Positions 18,080 to 27,543 of a stretch of DNA of 64,000 bases are shown here, in pieces (the first letter of the stretch is position 1; every line of letters begins with the position of its first letter). The stretch comes from Pseudomonadota bacterium (GTDB lineage: Bacteria > Pseudomonadota > Gammaproteobacteria > Steroidobacterales > SZUA-146): NCBI GenBank assembly GCA_039028935.1, contig JBCCHD010000003.1, forward strand, positions 111,683-175,682, in the 5' to 3' direction. Below the pieces are notes generated by a model. That model saw nothing but the letters and a program-made list of their open reading frames with translations, was not told where the DNA came from and searched no databases. The position numbers and the translations under genes are program-made.

Positions 18080-18133
18080 GGGGTGCGCTATTCTTTGACG
18101 GAATACGAACCTGACCGTACTGCGAAAACAATA

Positions 18134-21100
18134 ATGAGAAGACACATGCTGGCGGTGTGCCTGCTGGGATTCGCCACGAGCGCCTGGGCCACCGATAACG
18201 ACGGCGATGGTGTGCCCGACGCCATCGATAATTGTCTTTACGTAGCGAATCCCGATCAGCGCGATACCGATGCTGATTGGATCGGCAACGCGTGCGATGC
18301 CGATATCGATAACAATTGCGTGGTCAATTTTCTCGATCAAGCGGCGTATGCCGCGAACTTCTTTCAGTCAGGGGATTTGCCTACCGACAATAACGGGGAC
18401 GGTGTCACCAACTTTCTCGATTTCATCGTGTTGCGTGATCAGTTTTTTGCGAGCCCCGGACCCAGCGCGCTATTCGGCGCGTGCAATTTCTCCAGCGAAC
18501 TCGATGCGACGGCGACATCGGACTCTGAATTACAGCCGTCGGGGTTGGCGATCGACAATAATATGGCGACTCGCTGGGAGTCCGTGCACGGTGTCGATCC
18601 GGTGGTGCTGACTCTGGATCTTGGGCTCAGCTATGCACTAAGCCATGTCGATATTCACTGGGAAGCGGCCAATGCAGGCAGCTATTTGATTGAAGCGTCG
18701 AATGACGGCCAAACTTGGACGGCATTGTCCGCTCAATTTGGCGGTCAGTTCGGTGACCGCACCGATACGGTGACGCTGAGCGGCTCGTGGCGTTATGTGC
18801 GGATGAACGGACAGACACGCAGTCCGGGTAATGTCTACGGTTATTCGATTTGGGAAATGGATGTGTATGGTGATGTTGATAGCGGCTTTACTGTCGATGT
18901 CGACGCCGACAACGATGGCGTAGTAGACGCGCTGGATGCGTGTCCCAATACGCCTCCCGGGGTAACTGTGGATGCTCAGGGCTGCCAAATCGTCGTGCCG
19001 ATGGTCGAAGTGAGCGTCGACAATGCCATTTTGGTAGGCGGTGCCGGTTCAAGCCGACCCGGGTTTGCGTTGTATGTCTTTGATGACGATGTGGGCAGTT
19101 CAGGCAGCACGTGCAATGAGGCGTGCGCGGTCACATGGCCGCCCTTGCTGCTCGAAGACGGCATCCCCAATGGCGCCGCGGGATTGTCGTTTATTACGCG
19201 AGACGACGGCACTTCACAAATAACACATCAGGGACGACCGCTTTACTTTTACGCCAATGATTTGATCTCAACAGATAGGAACGGCCAGGGCGTGGCAGGC
19301 GTATGGTGGTTGGTCGATTACACGACGGCGTATGATCCGCTATTTGATGCGTTCACCCCGCTTGAACCGGCGTTGCAGGACGATACGCCATCGGCGCTGA
19401 TTACACGTTTTTCTGACCGGGCTCGGGATCGCCATGCGCGGGAAGATCAGTTTCAAGCCTACGATCATTACCTTTCGTTTTACTGGGAACACCGTACGGC
19501 GGCGGTTGAAATAATCGATCCCATCGGCAAAGGCGGTAACACCATTACTTTTAACGTGACCACACAGTGGCCGTTGAGTCCCATCGAAGCGGAGCTTCGC
19601 TTTTTCTACCGCGGTTTAAACACGGTGGCGGAATACCACAACAACGGTGTGATGAGCCTTGTGAGTCCAAACCAATACACGCGATCAGTGAGTTGGAATA
19701 ACAAGACCAACGCGCCGCTTCAGGTTGGCGATCGACTGGAGTTTGAGCTCAGTCAGTTTTTGCAAGGGGTTCCAAACGGCCGCAACAATTACTACGGCAC
19801 TGCGTTTCTCTACATTGTGGGGCAGGGGCTGGTGCCATGGGAGGCGCGCGGCGAATTTGGCAACCCGGCAACCGAACGTGAAGACTCCTACCCGATACCG
19901 CTCGTCGGCTGGTCAGGCGGTGACGGCACAGTGTCGTATCAATATTCGAACGAACCCGACAACTACTTTTTGCAGATGCCGACCAATTTGTCAGACGTCA
20001 ACGGTCAAGTATTTGTCGAAGGCCGTCGTGTCCATCACACCGACTTTGGCGATGGTACGCACAATGAGGCTCCAGATAACGCAGCCTTCCCGGCGCTGGC
20101 CGGTGCGCTGGGCAATCACTATGTCAATCGTTCGTGCGTGTCGTGTCACACACGCAATGGACGAGCGCTGCCACCGGATACTGGCGTCGCATTATCGCAG
20201 TACGTTGTGTCGGTGAGCGATGAATTTGGGCAGCCGCATCCTGATGTTGGAGCAGTGTTGCAACCGCTATCCACCACACCGGGAACCGAAGGCTCAGTGC
20301 AGATTGCGAGCTGGACACAAAGCGATGGATTGCGATCGCCCAATTTTCAGTTTAGCGGCGTGCAGCCACAATACTTCTCCGCGCGCATCGCACCACAGCT
20401 TGTTGGGTTGGGCCTACTCGAGGCGATCGATGAAGCGGATTTGGAAGCGCTTGCCGATCCAGATGACACCAATAATGACGGCATTTCAGGCCGCCTGCGG
20501 ATCGTGAACGATGCCGTCACCGGTCAAGCGCGCGTTGGGCGTTTTGGCTGGAAAGCCTCGCGGGCGAGTGTACGTGATCAAGTCGCGTCGGCGCTCAACA
20601 CCGACATTGGTGTGCTCACGTCTGTTGAACCTCAGCCGGATTGCGGTGCGGCTCAAACCGACTGCGGTGCGTCAGTCGAGGAACTCAGTGATGACAATCT
20701 TGATAAGCTCACGGCATATATCGCGCTGCTTGGCGTTCGCGCGCGCCGTGACTTGGGCGACCCAGAGGCGCTGGCGGGTGAAGCATTGTTTGCATCGGCT
20801 CAGTGCAACCGCTGTCATGTCGAGACTTTTGAGACCACGGCTTTTCACCCCCATGCCGAATTGCGCGGCCAGACCATTCACCCGTACACCGACTTGTTGC
20901 TTCACGATATGGGTGATGGACTGGCAGATACACTGGTTGAAGACGGCGCGACGCAACGCGAATGGCGAACACCGCCCTTGTGGGGTATTGGTTTAACCGC
21001 CGGCGTCAGTGGTGGTGAAGCCTATCTGCATGACGGACGCGCCCGTAGCTTGCATGAGGCCATTCTTTGGCACGGTGGCGAAGCCGAGACCGCACGCGCT

Positions 21101-21163
21101 GCCTACGAGGCAATGTCTCAGACGGATAAGGACGCCCTGTTGGTGTTCTTGCGTTCGTTGTAA
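18134..21163 (+). CDS. Secreted multidomain di-heme c-type protein (DUF1111-type) with discoidin-like domain
   Basis: A 1009-residue exported protein with a signal peptide ending at about SAWA. Next come calcium-loop repeats (DNDGDGVPDAIDNC, then dockerin-like DINNNCVVNFLDQ-type loops) and an F5/8-type discoidin domain at about 120-250 that could bind sugar. Another DNDGVVDALDACP loop follows, then a PF03640-type secreted repeat (about 295-400; CNEACAVTWPPL, RPLYFY). A segment of about 260 residues is unrecognised. The C-terminal third is a di-heme oxidoreductase domain with heme motifs CVSCH (about 667) and CNRCH (about 890) plus the YLHDGRARSLHEAILWHGGEA motif of the DUF1111/MauG-like family. 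ATG 18134 directly precedes the signal peptide. A LacI-type operator upstream ties it to the glucan genes. Its redox substrate is unknown. Confidence 0.85.
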   Translation: MRRHMLAVCLLGFATSAWATDNDGDGVPDAIDNCLYVANPDQRDTDADWIGNACDADIDNNCVVNFLDQAAYAANFFQSGDLPTDNNGDGVTNFLDFIVLRDQFFASPGPSALFGACNFSSELDATATSDSELQPSGLAIDNNMATRWESVHGVDPVVLTLDLGLSYALSHVDIHWEAANAGSYLIEASNDGQTWTALSAQFGGQFGDRTDTVTLSGSWRYVRMNGQTRSPGNVYGYSIWEMDVYGDVDSGFTVDVDADNDGVVDALDACPNTPPGVTVDAQGCQIVVPMVEVSVDNAILVGGAGSSRPGFALYVFDDDVGSSGSTCNEACAVTWPPLLLEDGIPNGAAGLSFITRDDGTSQITHQGRPLYFYANDLISTDRNGQGVAGVWWLVDYTTAYDPLFDAFTPLEPALQDDTPSALITRFSDRARDRHAREDQFQAYDHYLSFYWEHRTAAVEIIDPIGKGGNTITFNVTTQWPLSPIEAELRFFYRGLNTVAEYHNNGVMSLVSPNQYTRSVSWNNKTNAPLQVGDRLEFELSQFLQGVPNGRNNYYGTAFLYIVGQGLVPWEARGEFGNPATEREDSYPIPLVGWSGGDGTVSYQYSNEPDNYFLQMPTNLSDVNGQVFVEGRRVHHTDFGDGTHNEAPDNAAFPALAGALGNHYVNRSCVSCHTRNGRALPPDTGVALSQYVVSVSDEFGQPHPDVGAVLQPLSTTPGTEGSVQIASWTQSDGLRSPNFQFSGVQPQYFSARIAPQLVGLGLLEAIDEADLEALADPDDTNNDGISGRLRIVNDAVTGQARVGRFGWKASRASVRDQVASALNTDIGVLTSVEPQPDCGAAQTDCGASVEELSDDNLDKLTAYIALLGVRARRDLGDPEALAGEALFASAQCNRCHVETFETTAFHPHAELRGQTIHPYTDLLLHDMGDGLADTLVEDGATQREWRTPPLWGIGLTAGVSGGEAYLHDGRARSLHEAILWHGGEAETARAAYEAMSQTDKDALLVFLRSL

Positions 21164-21342
21164 TCGGCCGGCGTTGCGCTGACTTGAGTCGCGATGCTGA
21201 TGTCGGTGGGCGATAGTCGAAGACGTTAGGCGAGCGTAAGGAAGGAGTCGTGATCTTGAGCGTGAAGTTAGCCCTGAAGCTCCGATTTCAAACACGAAAT
21301 GCGCGAAAAGGCGTGGTTGTTTTTACGGGTTTGAATGAGTGA

Positions 21343-22302
21343 CTAAATCGCGGACTTAGCGTCGGCGAACAAACCAATCAAGTTCATTGCCATGGTGGCG
21401 GCTGCTAATGCGGTGATCTGACTCACATCATAGGCGGGTGCAACTTCTACCACGTCGGCACCGACAAGATTAATGCCTCTGAGGCCGCGCAAGATCTGTT
21501 GCGCCTCCATTGTCGTCAAACCGCCAATCACGGGCGTGCCGGTACCGGGTGCCATTGACGGGTCAATGCCATCGATGTCAAAGGTGAGGTATACCGGTCG
21601 TTTGCCCACTGTTTCGATCACTTTCTGAATGACGACTTCAACACCGACGCGCCGTACGCGCTCGGCACTGATTACATTGAAGCCGTGCGAGTCTTCGTTG
21701 TAAGTGCGAATACCGATTTGCGTCGAGTGCTCCGGCGCGATGAGCTGTTCGTTAGCCGCGTGATAGAACATCGTGCCATGGTGCAAAGACTGTTTGTCTT
21801 CAGACCAAGTGTCACTGTGCGCATCGAAATGGACCAACGCCAGAGGTTCGCCGATATGTGTTGCCAGCGCTTGCAGTACCGGATAGGAAGCAAAGTGATC
21901 GCCACCCAGCATGAGCGTTTTGACGTGCTGTGCATGAATCTTAGCAAACTCTGCACGAATCGCGTCGGGCACCGTATGTGGCTGTCCATGATTAAAATAG
22001 ACGTCGCCATAATCGATGACCGACAGCCGTGTAAACGGATCGTAATCCCACTCATGCACCCGATCCCAAGCGACCATCGACGACGCCTCACGAATAGCGC
22101 GTGGTCCTAAGCGGGCACCGGGGCGGGAACTGGTGGCAAGATCAAATGGAACACCCACGACAGCGACATCTGCGCCATCGAGCGTTTTGGTATAGCGTCG
22201 GCGGGCGAAACTTAAGGCACCCGAGTAAGTGGGTTCCTCAACGGTGCCGGAACCCGTCTCACGCGTGAACGCCAAATCCGTTTTCGAGGGATGATCGCTC
22301 AT
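21343..22302 (-). CDS. speB: Agmatinase/ureohydrolase family protein
   Basis: A 319-residue manganese ureohydrolase. The metal ligands are in GGDHF, HFDAHSDTW and FDIDGIDPS. Length, together with SRPGARLGPRAIREAS and GGLTTMEAQQILRGL, matches SpeB-type agmatinases, which make putrescine and urea from agmatine; guanidinobutyrase is an alternative within the family. The gene starts 36 bp after the stop of the GPH transporter gene on the same strand and could be read from its LacI-controlled promoter, an unusual setting for polyamine synthesis. Confidence 0.85.
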   Translation of the reverse strand: MSDHPSKTDLAFTRETGSGTVEEPTYSGALSFARRRYTKTLDGADVAVVGVPFDLATSSRPGARLGPRAIREASSMVAWDRVHEWDYDPFTRLSVIDYGDVYFNHGQPHTVPDAIRAEFAKIHAQHVKTLMLGGDHFASYPVLQALATHIGEPLALVHFDAHSDTWSEDKQSLHHGTMFYHAANEQLIAPEHSTQIGIRTYNEDSHGFNVISAERVRRVGVEVVIQKVIETVGKRPVYLTFDIDGIDPSMAPGTGTPVIGGLTTMEAQQILRGLRGINLVGADVVEVAPAYDVSQITALAAATMAMNLIGLFADAKSAI

Positions 22303-22338
22303 GACCGCGCTAACAACACCTCTTTATCAATCTGGTCG

Positions 22339-23763
22339 TCACACCGCGCCGCGCCGGGCCTCGAGCTGCGTACGAATATCGTTGGCACGATCTTCGGTGA
22401 GTGAGTACGACCAGATCGCCCAAATCGCGATGGCCGATGCGGCGGCAGGAATTAACACGTCAAACAAACGCAATAGCAAGAGTGTTTGCTCGGTTTGATC
22501 GCCACCCAGGTCTACATCGAATCCGGTCGCATTGAGAAGGAAACCACTGGCACCGAGTGCGGCGGCCATGCCGAGTTTAACGACCCACCAAAATATTGAG
22601 CCGTACATGCCCTCTCGGCGTTCTTGTGTTTGGAGTTCGTCGTAATCGACCACGTCTGCAATCATTGACGGCATGAGTGTAAACAAGCCGCCCAGTCCGA
22701 AGGCAATAAGCGGTGCTGGCACCAGGATGAGCCAAGGAATCTCGGGGTTATAGCAAAACCACTTGAGTAAGTAGCCGACAATGGAAATACCAGTGGTGAC
22801 AAAAAACACTTGGCGTTTGCCGTAGCGCGGACCAAATTTAGTGATGGCGGCGATAATGAAAAACGTGGACACGGCGCCGATGGCACCCGCATGGCCCACA
22901 TACTCAGACCCTGCTTTGGTGTCGCCGCCAAACACATAATAAATAATCACGTAGGACTGAAATGCCGCAATTAGCATAAAGCCGTTAAAGACCAAAAAGG
23001 TGGCGACCGCGAGTTTGAGAAAGGGCTTGGACTTCATCGTTGTCATGAACCCTTTGAAAAACTCAGCAATCTTGGTGCCAATTGAGGATTTGGTCGAACT
23101 ACCATCGCCGCTGTCGACGAAGCGTTCGTGTAAAAACAGAGCCGGCAATACGCCGAGCGACACGACCACAATCGCAATCACAATCGACAATCCGGCTGCC
23201 CCATCGACCATGTCGTCAAAATACCGCTCGTTTTGCATGATGAGCAGGAAGTAGGGCGCGATCACATATGGAATTTGGCCAATAAAATTCTGCACGCCCA
23301 TCAAACGAGTGCGTTCATGGTAGTCGGGTGTGAGTTCGTAACCTAGCGCGACCCACGGCGTGACGAAGATGGTGTAGGCAAGATAAAAGAGCAAAGAGCC
23401 GATCAAAAAGTACCAAAAATAGTACGACTCGCTTCTTGCCTCGGGTAGCTGCCATAACAGTGCAAAGACGATGGCCACCAAAACGGCGCCGCAAAAAATA
23501 TACGGTCTTCGTCGTCCCCACCGCGAACGTGTATTGTCTGAGATATAGCCCATCAGTGGATCGGTTAGCGCGTCGGTCAGTCGGGGCAGCATGCCCAATA
23601 GTCCGACCAGTGCTGGATTCATGCCAAGGCCGAGATTGAGCACAATCATCATGCCGCCAATCGACGCGGCGAGCAGATTGTTGACGAACGCCCCGGCGCC
23701 GTAGAGAACCTTCTGAATAAACGGGATGCGATCAGCGGGCGCGGTGGTGTGTTCCTGGCTCAT
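22339..23763 (-). CDS. GPH-family sugar/cation symporter
   Basis: A 474-residue inner-membrane transporter of the glycoside-pentoside-hexuronide family (MelB-like), with twelve hydrophobic segments. Marks are LTDALTDPLMGYISDNTRSRWGRRRPYI after helix 2, TPWVALGYELTPDYHERTRL after helix 4, and SMIADVVDYDELQTQERREGMYGS in helices 9-10. It imports a mono- or disaccharide or glycoside with a cation. It is divergent from the GH3 gene, sharing the LacI-type palindrome at 23821-23836, so a glucose or beta-1,3-gluco-oligosaccharide substrate is likely. ATG 23763 is chosen over an upstream alternative start. Confidence 0.9.
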   Translation of the reverse strand: MSQEHTTAPADRIPFIQKVLYGAGAFVNNLLAASIGGMMIVLNLGLGMNPALVGLLGMLPRLTDALTDPLMGYISDNTRSRWGRRRPYIFCGAVLVAIVFALLWQLPEARSESYYFWYFLIGSLLFYLAYTIFVTPWVALGYELTPDYHERTRLMGVQNFIGQIPYVIAPYFLLIMQNERYFDDMVDGAAGLSIVIAIVVVSLGVLPALFLHERFVDSGDGSSTKSSIGTKIAEFFKGFMTTMKSKPFLKLAVATFLVFNGFMLIAAFQSYVIIYYVFGGDTKAGSEYVGHAGAIGAVSTFFIIAAITKFGPRYGKRQVFFVTTGISIVGYLLKWFCYNPEIPWLILVPAPLIAFGLGGLFTLMPSMIADVVDYDELQTQERREGMYGSIFWWVVKLGMAAALGASGFLLNATGFDVDLGGDQTEQTLLLLRLFDVLIPAAASAIAIWAIWSYSLTEDRANDIRTQLEARRGAV

Positions 23764-23820
23764 GCTTTTTCTCTTGTTAAACCGAGGTTGAATCTGTACG
23801 TGCACGCATCGTGTGTCAAA

Positions 23821-23836
23821 TTGACAGCGCTGTCAA
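23821..23836. promoter_or_regulatory. LacI-type operator O2 in the GPH/GH3 divergent region
   Basis: TTGACAGCGCTGTCAA is a perfect 16-bp CG-centred palindrome. On the plus strand its TTGACA (23821-23826) serves as -35 for an extended -10, TGC-TAAAAC (23841-23849), at 17 bp. On the minus strand the mirrored TTGACA has a 17-bp spacing to CACGAT, a poorer -10. One bound repressor would close both promoters. Starts are 86 bp (GH3) and 58 bp (GPH) away. Confidence 0.75.
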
Positions 23837-23921
23837 ATATTGCTAAAACGGCCCAACTCCGCTGCACGCCACACATCTTGTTGCCCGTCCGCGGGCGATT
23901 GCTTTGCTGCGCGTCTACGAC

Positions 23922-26147
23922 ATGAATGCACATCTTTCCTCAAGTCACTCTCCCCATGACCAACGCATTACTGCGCAGGCGCAAACGCTGCTGGCGCAAA
24001 TGACGCTCAACGAGAAAATTGGTCAGATGAATCAAGTTCACGCGTGCGATGGATTTGCGCCGGATTATTTAGGCGACGAAGTGCGAGCCGGCGCGATCGG
24101 TTCGGTGATAAATGTCGAGGATCCCGCTGCCATCCGTGAATTGCAGCGGTTGGCCGTCGAGGAGAGTCGACTCGGTATTCCACTGCTGGTCGGTCGCGAT
24201 GTGATTCACGGCTTTCGTACGATTTTGCCTATTCCACTTGGCCAGGCGGCGAGTTGGAATCCGTTGCTGATTGAACGCGGCGCGCAGGTGGCGGCCAGCG
24301 AGGCGGCCACGGTGGGGATCAACTGGACGTTTTCACCCATGGTGGATTTGGCGCGCGATCCCCGGTGGGGCAGGATCGCAGAGAGTTTTGGCGAAGATGT
24401 CTTTTTGAATCAATGCTGCACGCGCGCGATGGTGGAGGGCTATCAAGGGAATAATTTAACGGATGCCGGATCGATTGCCGCTTGCGTTAAACACTTCGCC
24501 GGCTATGGCGCCGTTGAAAGCGGGCGTGATTACGCAACAACTCTGGTGCCTGAACTGGAGTTGCGCAGTGTTTATCTTCCGCCCTTTCAGGCCGGTGTCG
24601 ACGCGGGTGCCCTGTCAGTGATGACCTCGTTCAGCGATTTGAACGGCGTGCCCGCCACTGGCAACGCGTTTTTATTGCGCAATGTGTTGCGGGAGGAATG
24701 GCAGTTCGATGGAATTACCCTCAGCGATTGGGATTCGGTACGACAGTTGACCATTCACGGCGTGGCCGAGAACGAACGAGATGCGGCGCAACAAGCGGTC
24801 GTGGCCGGCGTCGACATGGAAATGGAGGGGCGATCCTTTTTGCGGCACCTCGAATCACTTGCCAATGATGGTCAGGTCGAGATCGAGCGCATTGATGAAG
24901 CCGTGCTCAATATTCTCTCGGTCAAACTCAAGCTGGGCTTGTTTGAACAACCGTATGCGCGACGGGACGAGCTTCCGCCCGTTCTTGATGGGCACGCGCT
25001 CAACGTGGCCCAAGAACTGGCGACACAGAGTGCGGTGCTGCTAAAAAATGATGAGGCACTGTTACCGCTCAATTCGGCCAAGCCGCTGAAAGTGGCCGTG
25101 CTCGGGCCGCTTGCGGATGCGCCGTACGAGCAATTGGGCACGTGGATTTTCGACGGAGACGCGAACGACTCGGTCACGCCATTAATGACGCTTCGCGACC
25201 GGTCGAATCTTGCGTTAGCCGTTGAGCCGGTGTTCGCCCATTCGCGCGACCGGGATCGGTCGAGGTTTGATGCAGCCGCGGAGTGCGCCGCCTCAAGTGA
25301 TGTGGCGCTGCTGTTTTTAGGTGAGGAATCGATTCTCTCTGGAGAAGCCCATTGCCGGGCGAATATTGATCTACCTGGTGCGCAGGCGGAACTGGTGGCG
25401 CGCCTGCGTCAAACCCAAACACCGCTCGTGGCCGTCGTGATGGCGGGTCGACCGCTGACACTGTCGAACATTCTAGGCAATGTGGATGCACTGCTTTATG
25501 CCTGGCATCCCGGCACGATGGCAGGCCCAGCACTGGTCGACTTGCTGTTTGGCGAGGCGGTGCCATCAGGTAAACTCCCGGCCACTCTGCCGCTGATGGT
25601 CGGACAGATTCCGATCTACTATAACCAGAAGAACACCGGTAAGCCGCCGTCTCCTGAAACGGTTGTGCACATCGATGACATCGATACGTTTGCGCCCCAG
25701 ACTTCACTGGGAATGACCGCGTTCCATTTGGATGCGGGTTATCGTCCTTTATTCCCCTTCGGCTTTGGTTTGTCCTATACCACCTTCGACTATTCTGATA
25801 CTTGGGTCAGTGCTCAGCAGATTGCGGTGGACGACTCGATAACCGTTTCGTCGACGGTCACCAATTCAGGTGGTCGCGAAGCAGAAGAGGTTGTGCAGCT
25901 GTATTTGCGCGACAAGGTGGGCACTGTGACGCGGCCGGTGAAAGAGCTTAAAGGGTTTCAACGTGTGCGGCTGCGCCCGGGCGAAGCCTTGGAGGTGTCG
26001 TTTGTGATCACGCCCGAGGCGCGTCGGTTTGTGGGGCGCCAGATGGTCGAAGAGCCGGGCGTTGGCGAATTCGCCGTAGCGATTGGCGGGCACTCCGATG
26101 TGACGCTTAACACGACTTTCTATGTCCATCCAGGATCCTTCGATTAA
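23922..26147 (+). CDS. GH3 beta-glucosidase without signal peptide
   Basis: A 741-residue GH3 enzyme of the BglX type with a TIM-barrel domain (about 20-310), an alpha/beta sandwich (about 370-590) and a C-terminal fibronectin-III-like domain (about 640-735, EVVQLYLRDKVGTVTRPVKELKGF in register). The catalytic nucleophile is Asp269 in GITLSDWDS; KHFAGYGAVESGRDY is the substrate-binding segment. Unlike periplasmic BglX, it starts MNAHLSSSHSPHDQ without a signal sequence, which implies cytoplasmic cleavage of imported beta-gluco-oligosaccharides. GH17 follows 12 bp later in the same operon. Confidence 0.92.
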   Translation: MNAHLSSSHSPHDQRITAQAQTLLAQMTLNEKIGQMNQVHACDGFAPDYLGDEVRAGAIGSVINVEDPAAIRELQRLAVEESRLGIPLLVGRDVIHGFRTILPIPLGQAASWNPLLIERGAQVAASEAATVGINWTFSPMVDLARDPRWGRIAESFGEDVFLNQCCTRAMVEGYQGNNLTDAGSIAACVKHFAGYGAVESGRDYATTLVPELELRSVYLPPFQAGVDAGALSVMTSFSDLNGVPATGNAFLLRNVLREEWQFDGITLSDWDSVRQLTIHGVAENERDAAQQAVVAGVDMEMEGRSFLRHLESLANDGQVEIERIDEAVLNILSVKLKLGLFEQPYARRDELPPVLDGHALNVAQELATQSAVLLKNDEALLPLNSAKPLKVAVLGPLADAPYEQLGTWIFDGDANDSVTPLMTLRDRSNLALAVEPVFAHSRDRDRSRFDAAAECAASSDVALLFLGEESILSGEAHCRANIDLPGAQAELVARLRQTQTPLVAVVMAGRPLTLSNILGNVDALLYAWHPGTMAGPALVDLLFGEAVPSGKLPATLPLMVGQIPIYYNQKNTGKPPSPETVVHIDDIDTFAPQTSLGMTAFHLDAGYRPLFPFGFGLSYTTFDYSDTWVSAQQIAVDDSITVSSTVTNSGGREAEEVVQLYLRDKVGTVTRPVKELKGFQRVRLRPGEALEVSFVITPEARRFVGRQMVEEPGVGEFAVAIGGHSDVTLNTTFYVHPGSFD

Positions 26148-26159
26148 GGCGACGCGACC

Positions 26160-27206
26160 ATGATCGTTATTCACAAACGTAAATCTGCGCTGCTGATAGG
26201 GCTGCTCTTTGTGCTCACAGCTTGCGAACATGTGCGAGATACTATGACCAATTTTGATCACACTAATCGAATTGCCGGCGAGGTACTGGCGGTTGCCTAT
26301 TCCGGTTTTCGGGAGGGGCAGCATCCCGATCGGGGCGACGGCGCCGTGAACCCCAGTCGCGAGGAGATTCTTGAGGATCTCAACATTCTCGTTGCTCACA
26401 ATTTCAATCTTATCCGCTTATACGATGCAGGCGACAACAGTCGAACCACACTGGCACTGATTCGTGAGCACAAGTTGCCGATCAAAGTGCTACTGGGGAT
26501 GTGGTTGCAAGCCGAAGTCAGTAACCATGAGGGCTGCCCCTGGCTCGATGAGCCGATCCCCGACGAGGTGCTACGCGCCAACACTCAGTTAAATCGCGAA
26601 GAAGTCGACCGAGGTATTGCATTGGCCAGGGCATACGCCGATGAGGTGGTGGCGGTGAATGTGGGTAATGAAGCATTGGTCAGCTGGAATGACCATATGG
26701 TGAGTGTTGAGTCGGTGATCGACTACGTCAACGATGTAAAAGCTGCCATCGAGCAACCCGTAACCGTGGCGGAAAACTACGTTTGGTGGGCAGAATCGGG
26801 CGCCGAACTGGCCCAGCACGTCGATTTTTTGGGTGTGCACACGTATCCGGTGTGGGAAGAACGCGACATCGAACAAGGCTTGAGCTACACGCTGGAGAAC
26901 ATGGCCTGGGTGCGCCAAGCGATCCCGGACACGCCGATCGCGATTCTCGAGGCGGGATGGGCGACGACCGCCAGCGAATTCGGTCCACGTGCATCTGAGG
27001 CCAAGCAGGTTCGCTATTTCAACGAGTTGTATGAATGGGCGGCGCGCGAGCACATAACGGTGTTCTTCTTCGAGGCATTTGACGAGCCGTGGAAAGGGAA
27101 TCCGGCCGACCCACTCGGCGCGGAAAAGCATTGGGGGCTGTTCAAGGTGGATCGAACACCCAAGCAAGTCATCCACGGCGAGCACTGGCGCCGGGTGGCT
27201 CCGTGA
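26160..27206 (+). CDS. GH17 family lipoprotein (beta-1,3-glucan hydrolase or transglucosylase)
   Basis: A 348-residue lipoprotein with lipobox LTAC (Cys22). The TIM barrel is typical of GH17. The acid/base is Glu171 in AVNVGNEAL, and the nucleophile is Glu264 in AILEAGWAT (ETGW in most relatives). LAVAYSGFREGQHPDRGDG at the start and FFEAFDEPWKG near the end are family landmarks. GH17 members cleave or rearrange beta-1,3-glucans. It lies 12 bp after GH3 and before the giant GH16 gene. The residue after the lipid Cys is Glu, not Asp, which favours outer-membrane retention. Confidence 0.9.
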   Translation: MIVIHKRKSALLIGLLFVLTACEHVRDTMTNFDHTNRIAGEVLAVAYSGFREGQHPDRGDGAVNPSREEILEDLNILVAHNFNLIRLYDAGDNSRTTLALIREHKLPIKVLLGMWLQAEVSNHEGCPWLDEPIPDEVLRANTQLNREEVDRGIALARAYADEVVAVNVGNEALVSWNDHMVSVESVIDYVNDVKAAIEQPVTVAENYVWWAESGAELAQHVDFLGVHTYPVWEERDIEQGLSYTLENMAWVRQAIPDTPIAILEAGWATTASEFGPRASEAKQVRYFNELYEWAAREHITVFFFEAFDEPWKGNPADPLGAEKHWGLFKVDRTPKQVIHGEHWRRVAP

Positions 27207-27371
27207 GGCGTCGCCTCAAGAAGGTTATGTCAATTATCAGATCGGTAAACGCCTTACCGGTGTGTGGTCAGCCGGTTAAATTTCACACAAAAACGACTTT
27301 TTATCTGTAAGGCTTAGGCTGACGCCGTGCGCGTGCTCGGTTGGCCGTGACCACAGCATCAAAATCCGCTT

Positions 27372-27383
27372 GACAACGTTGTC
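27372..27383 (+). promoter_or_regulatory. LacI-type operator O3
   Basis: GACAACGTTGTC is a perfect 12-bp palindrome preceded by TT; the outer base on the right is C instead of A. Its centre is exactly 22 bp (two helical turns) from that of O4, which favours cooperative binding on one DNA face. Confidence 0.65.
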
Positions 27384-27392
27384 CGCCATTTT

Positions 27393-27406
27393 TGACAACG
27401 TTGTCA
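27393..27406 (+). promoter_or_regulatory. LacI-type operator O4
   Basis: TGACAACGTTGTCA, a perfect 14-bp palindrome identical to O1, overlaps the -35 TTGACA (27392-27397) of the giant GH16 gene promoter. Confidence 0.72.
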
Positions 27407-27543
27407 CCTTTTGCTTAGTATTGATCGACCGGCGTCGCTTGCTCGGGTGCACCCCTCGCCGCAGATCGATAAATCGAAGAGTCGCCAGCGCGACCAAAAG
27501 AATAAAAGCACGCCTTTTCATATAGTTAGTTTGAGATTTTGTG

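Larger units (their letters stand above)
27207..27543 (+). promoter_or_regulatory. Regulatory region of the giant GH16 gene with tandem operators
   Basis: The 337 bp hold no gene. They begin with an inverted repeat (ACCGG 27256-27260, CCGGT 27272-27276) that could end the GH3-GH17 transcript. Two LacI-type palindromes follow (27372-27383 and 27393-27406), with a promoter TTGACA (27392-27397), 18 bp, TAGTAT (27416-27421). The transcript would carry a leader of about 115 nt. Confidence 0.65.

Noticed and set aside
18095..18123. TTGACG, 17 bp, TACTGC as the promoter of the di-heme gene
   Set aside because: Transcription would start only about 4 nt before the ATG, leaving no ribosome-binding site; the GTGACA-TATTCT pair upstream fits better.
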